From Bacteroides caecigallinarum (GTDB lineage: Bacteria; Bacteroidota; Bacteroidia; Bacteroidales; Bacteroidaceae), in contig NZ_JACJLQ010000009.1 of NCBI RefSeq assembly GCF_016902295.1, positions 31,903 through 95,902 of the forward strand: a stretch of DNA of 64,000 bases. The letters are read 5' to 3'. The notes beneath the pieces are model-generated. The model was not told the DNA's origin. It made no database searches and saw only the letters and a program-made list of their open reading frames with translations. The position numbers and the translations under genes were made by a program. Positions 63,616-64,000 of the stretch are shown here, one piece after another. Within the stretch, counting starts at the first letter, position 1, and each line of letters begins with the position of its first letter.

Positions 63616-64000
63616 ATAAATAAGAATATTTTTTAGACTGTATTATAAAGGCTATGTTTAATCCACACATTCGTTTTTTTAAAAATATTAACAAAAGTGA
63701 GAATAAAAAAGAGCTGCATTGCACATTGACAATACAACTCTTTAATCGTTAATTTTGAAGTCATATAATCACAGTTCTAATCTACGATTATTGGGACTTA
63801 GACTTTTTAAAAAAACATGGCCGCGTTTTAACTTAAACATGGCCGTGTTTGAGATTGAACACGGCCATGTTTTTTTCAAGCCATTTGGAAGCTTGACTAT
63901 GCCTAAATTTACTTTACACTTTTATTGGTTTATTACTAAAAAAGTTCACTACACTTCTTCAACTTTCCTGATAAACTTTACATGAAGAATTTCTGTTCCT
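63616..64000. other. Intergenic region upstream of GH9
   Basis: A/T-rich sequence before the GH9 start with no clear TAnnTTTG element on the minus strand. It contains the palindrome array (63811-63880) and a CAAGC/GCTTG mini-hairpin just after it. No credible gene seen to the window end. Confidence 0.5.
63811..63880. repeat. Array of palindromes with 22-bp period (locus 2)
   Basis: Three palindromic units AACATGGCCGCGTTT, AAACATGGCCGTGTTT and GAACACGGCCATGTTT. GGCC occurs at 63819, 63841 and 63863, exactly 22 bp apart. Spacers (TTTTAACTTAAA, TTTGAGATTGAA) match the spacer pattern of locus 1. The third unit runs into seven T. Confidence 0.72.

Noticed and set aside
63811..63880. CRISPR array
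   Set aside because: Units are palindromes 22 bp apart with near-constant spacers, only three or four units, and no cas genes; the geometry is not that of CRISPR repeats and unique spacers.
63755..63985. 76-codon open frame at the right end
   Set aside because: It runs through the palindrome array, its composition follows the repeats, and no promoter or homology is evident.

Overview
The window is chromosomal DNA of a gut-type Bacteroidales bacterium, most likely Bacteroidaceae (Bacteroides or Phocaeicola-like). The evidence is the TTTG(-33)/TAnnTTTG(-7) promoter signals before many genes, RprX/RprY-like two-component proteins, a Bacteroidetes-type ribosomal protein S1, DUF4301, DUF1573, a GHL10 lipoprotein-type hydrolase and a GH9 glycosidase. 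I see no tRNA, rRNA, insertion sequence, phage gene or CRISPR array.

Layout. 1-10.7 kb: housekeeping and envelope genes (SlyD-like isomerase, M16 lipoprotein peptidase, secreted histidine phosphatase, GlcNAc-kinase-like ATPase, SIMPL protein, rpsA, an Lrp/AsnC regulator divergent from O-acetylhomoserine sulfhydrylase). 10.8-17.3 kb: GHL10 hydrolase, iron alcohol dehydrogenase, exported thiol peroxidase, second M16 peptidase. 17.4-19.6 kb: four tandem DUF2975 membrane proteins plus a small HTH regulator, under a promoter flanked by twin palindromes. 19.6-36.4 kb: the most unusual part. It holds three related sensor kinases (one with most of its sensor deleted and frameshifted), one OmpR-type response regulator, two PH-domain membrane proteins, and a seven-gene protease/ABC-transporter operon. 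36.4-42.8 kb: late cobalamin (nucleotide-loop) genes cobU-cobT-cobS-cobC converging on cbiP-cobD-cbiB. 42.9-46.2 kb: ZIP transporter, aquaporin, AraC regulator, HdeD-like protein. 46.3-53 kb: a likely iron-acquisition group (outer-membrane barrel, imelysin, di-heme oxidoreductase, cytochrome c assembly protein). 53-64 kb: purT, PadR/PspC pair, GNAT, DUF4301, RelA/SpoT homologue, DUF1573 and GH9.

The main new observation is a regulatory one. Five minus-strand promoters (M16 peptidase at 17.3 kb, GumN/TraB protein at 21.0 kb, a DUF3836-like gene at 23.4 kb, a carboxypeptidase-regulatory-domain protein at 26.3 kb, the protease/ABC operon at 32.1 kb) have no usual -33 box. In its place each carries three 11-bp direct repeats of the type TATGTTATCNN, always exactly 19 bp from the -7 element. 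That is the architecture expected of an activator of the OmpR class, and the kinases and the OmpR-type regulator lie among these targets. I infer a local envelope-proteolysis regulon under an RprXY-like system.

Other structure not explained by genes: two arrays of palindromes with a strict ~22-bp period but different cores (19.94 and 63.81 kb); a four-copy hairpin/terminator family in the kinase region; a ~90-bp dyad element over the promoters of GHL10 and purT; and an inverted-repeat operator over the promoter of the iron group.
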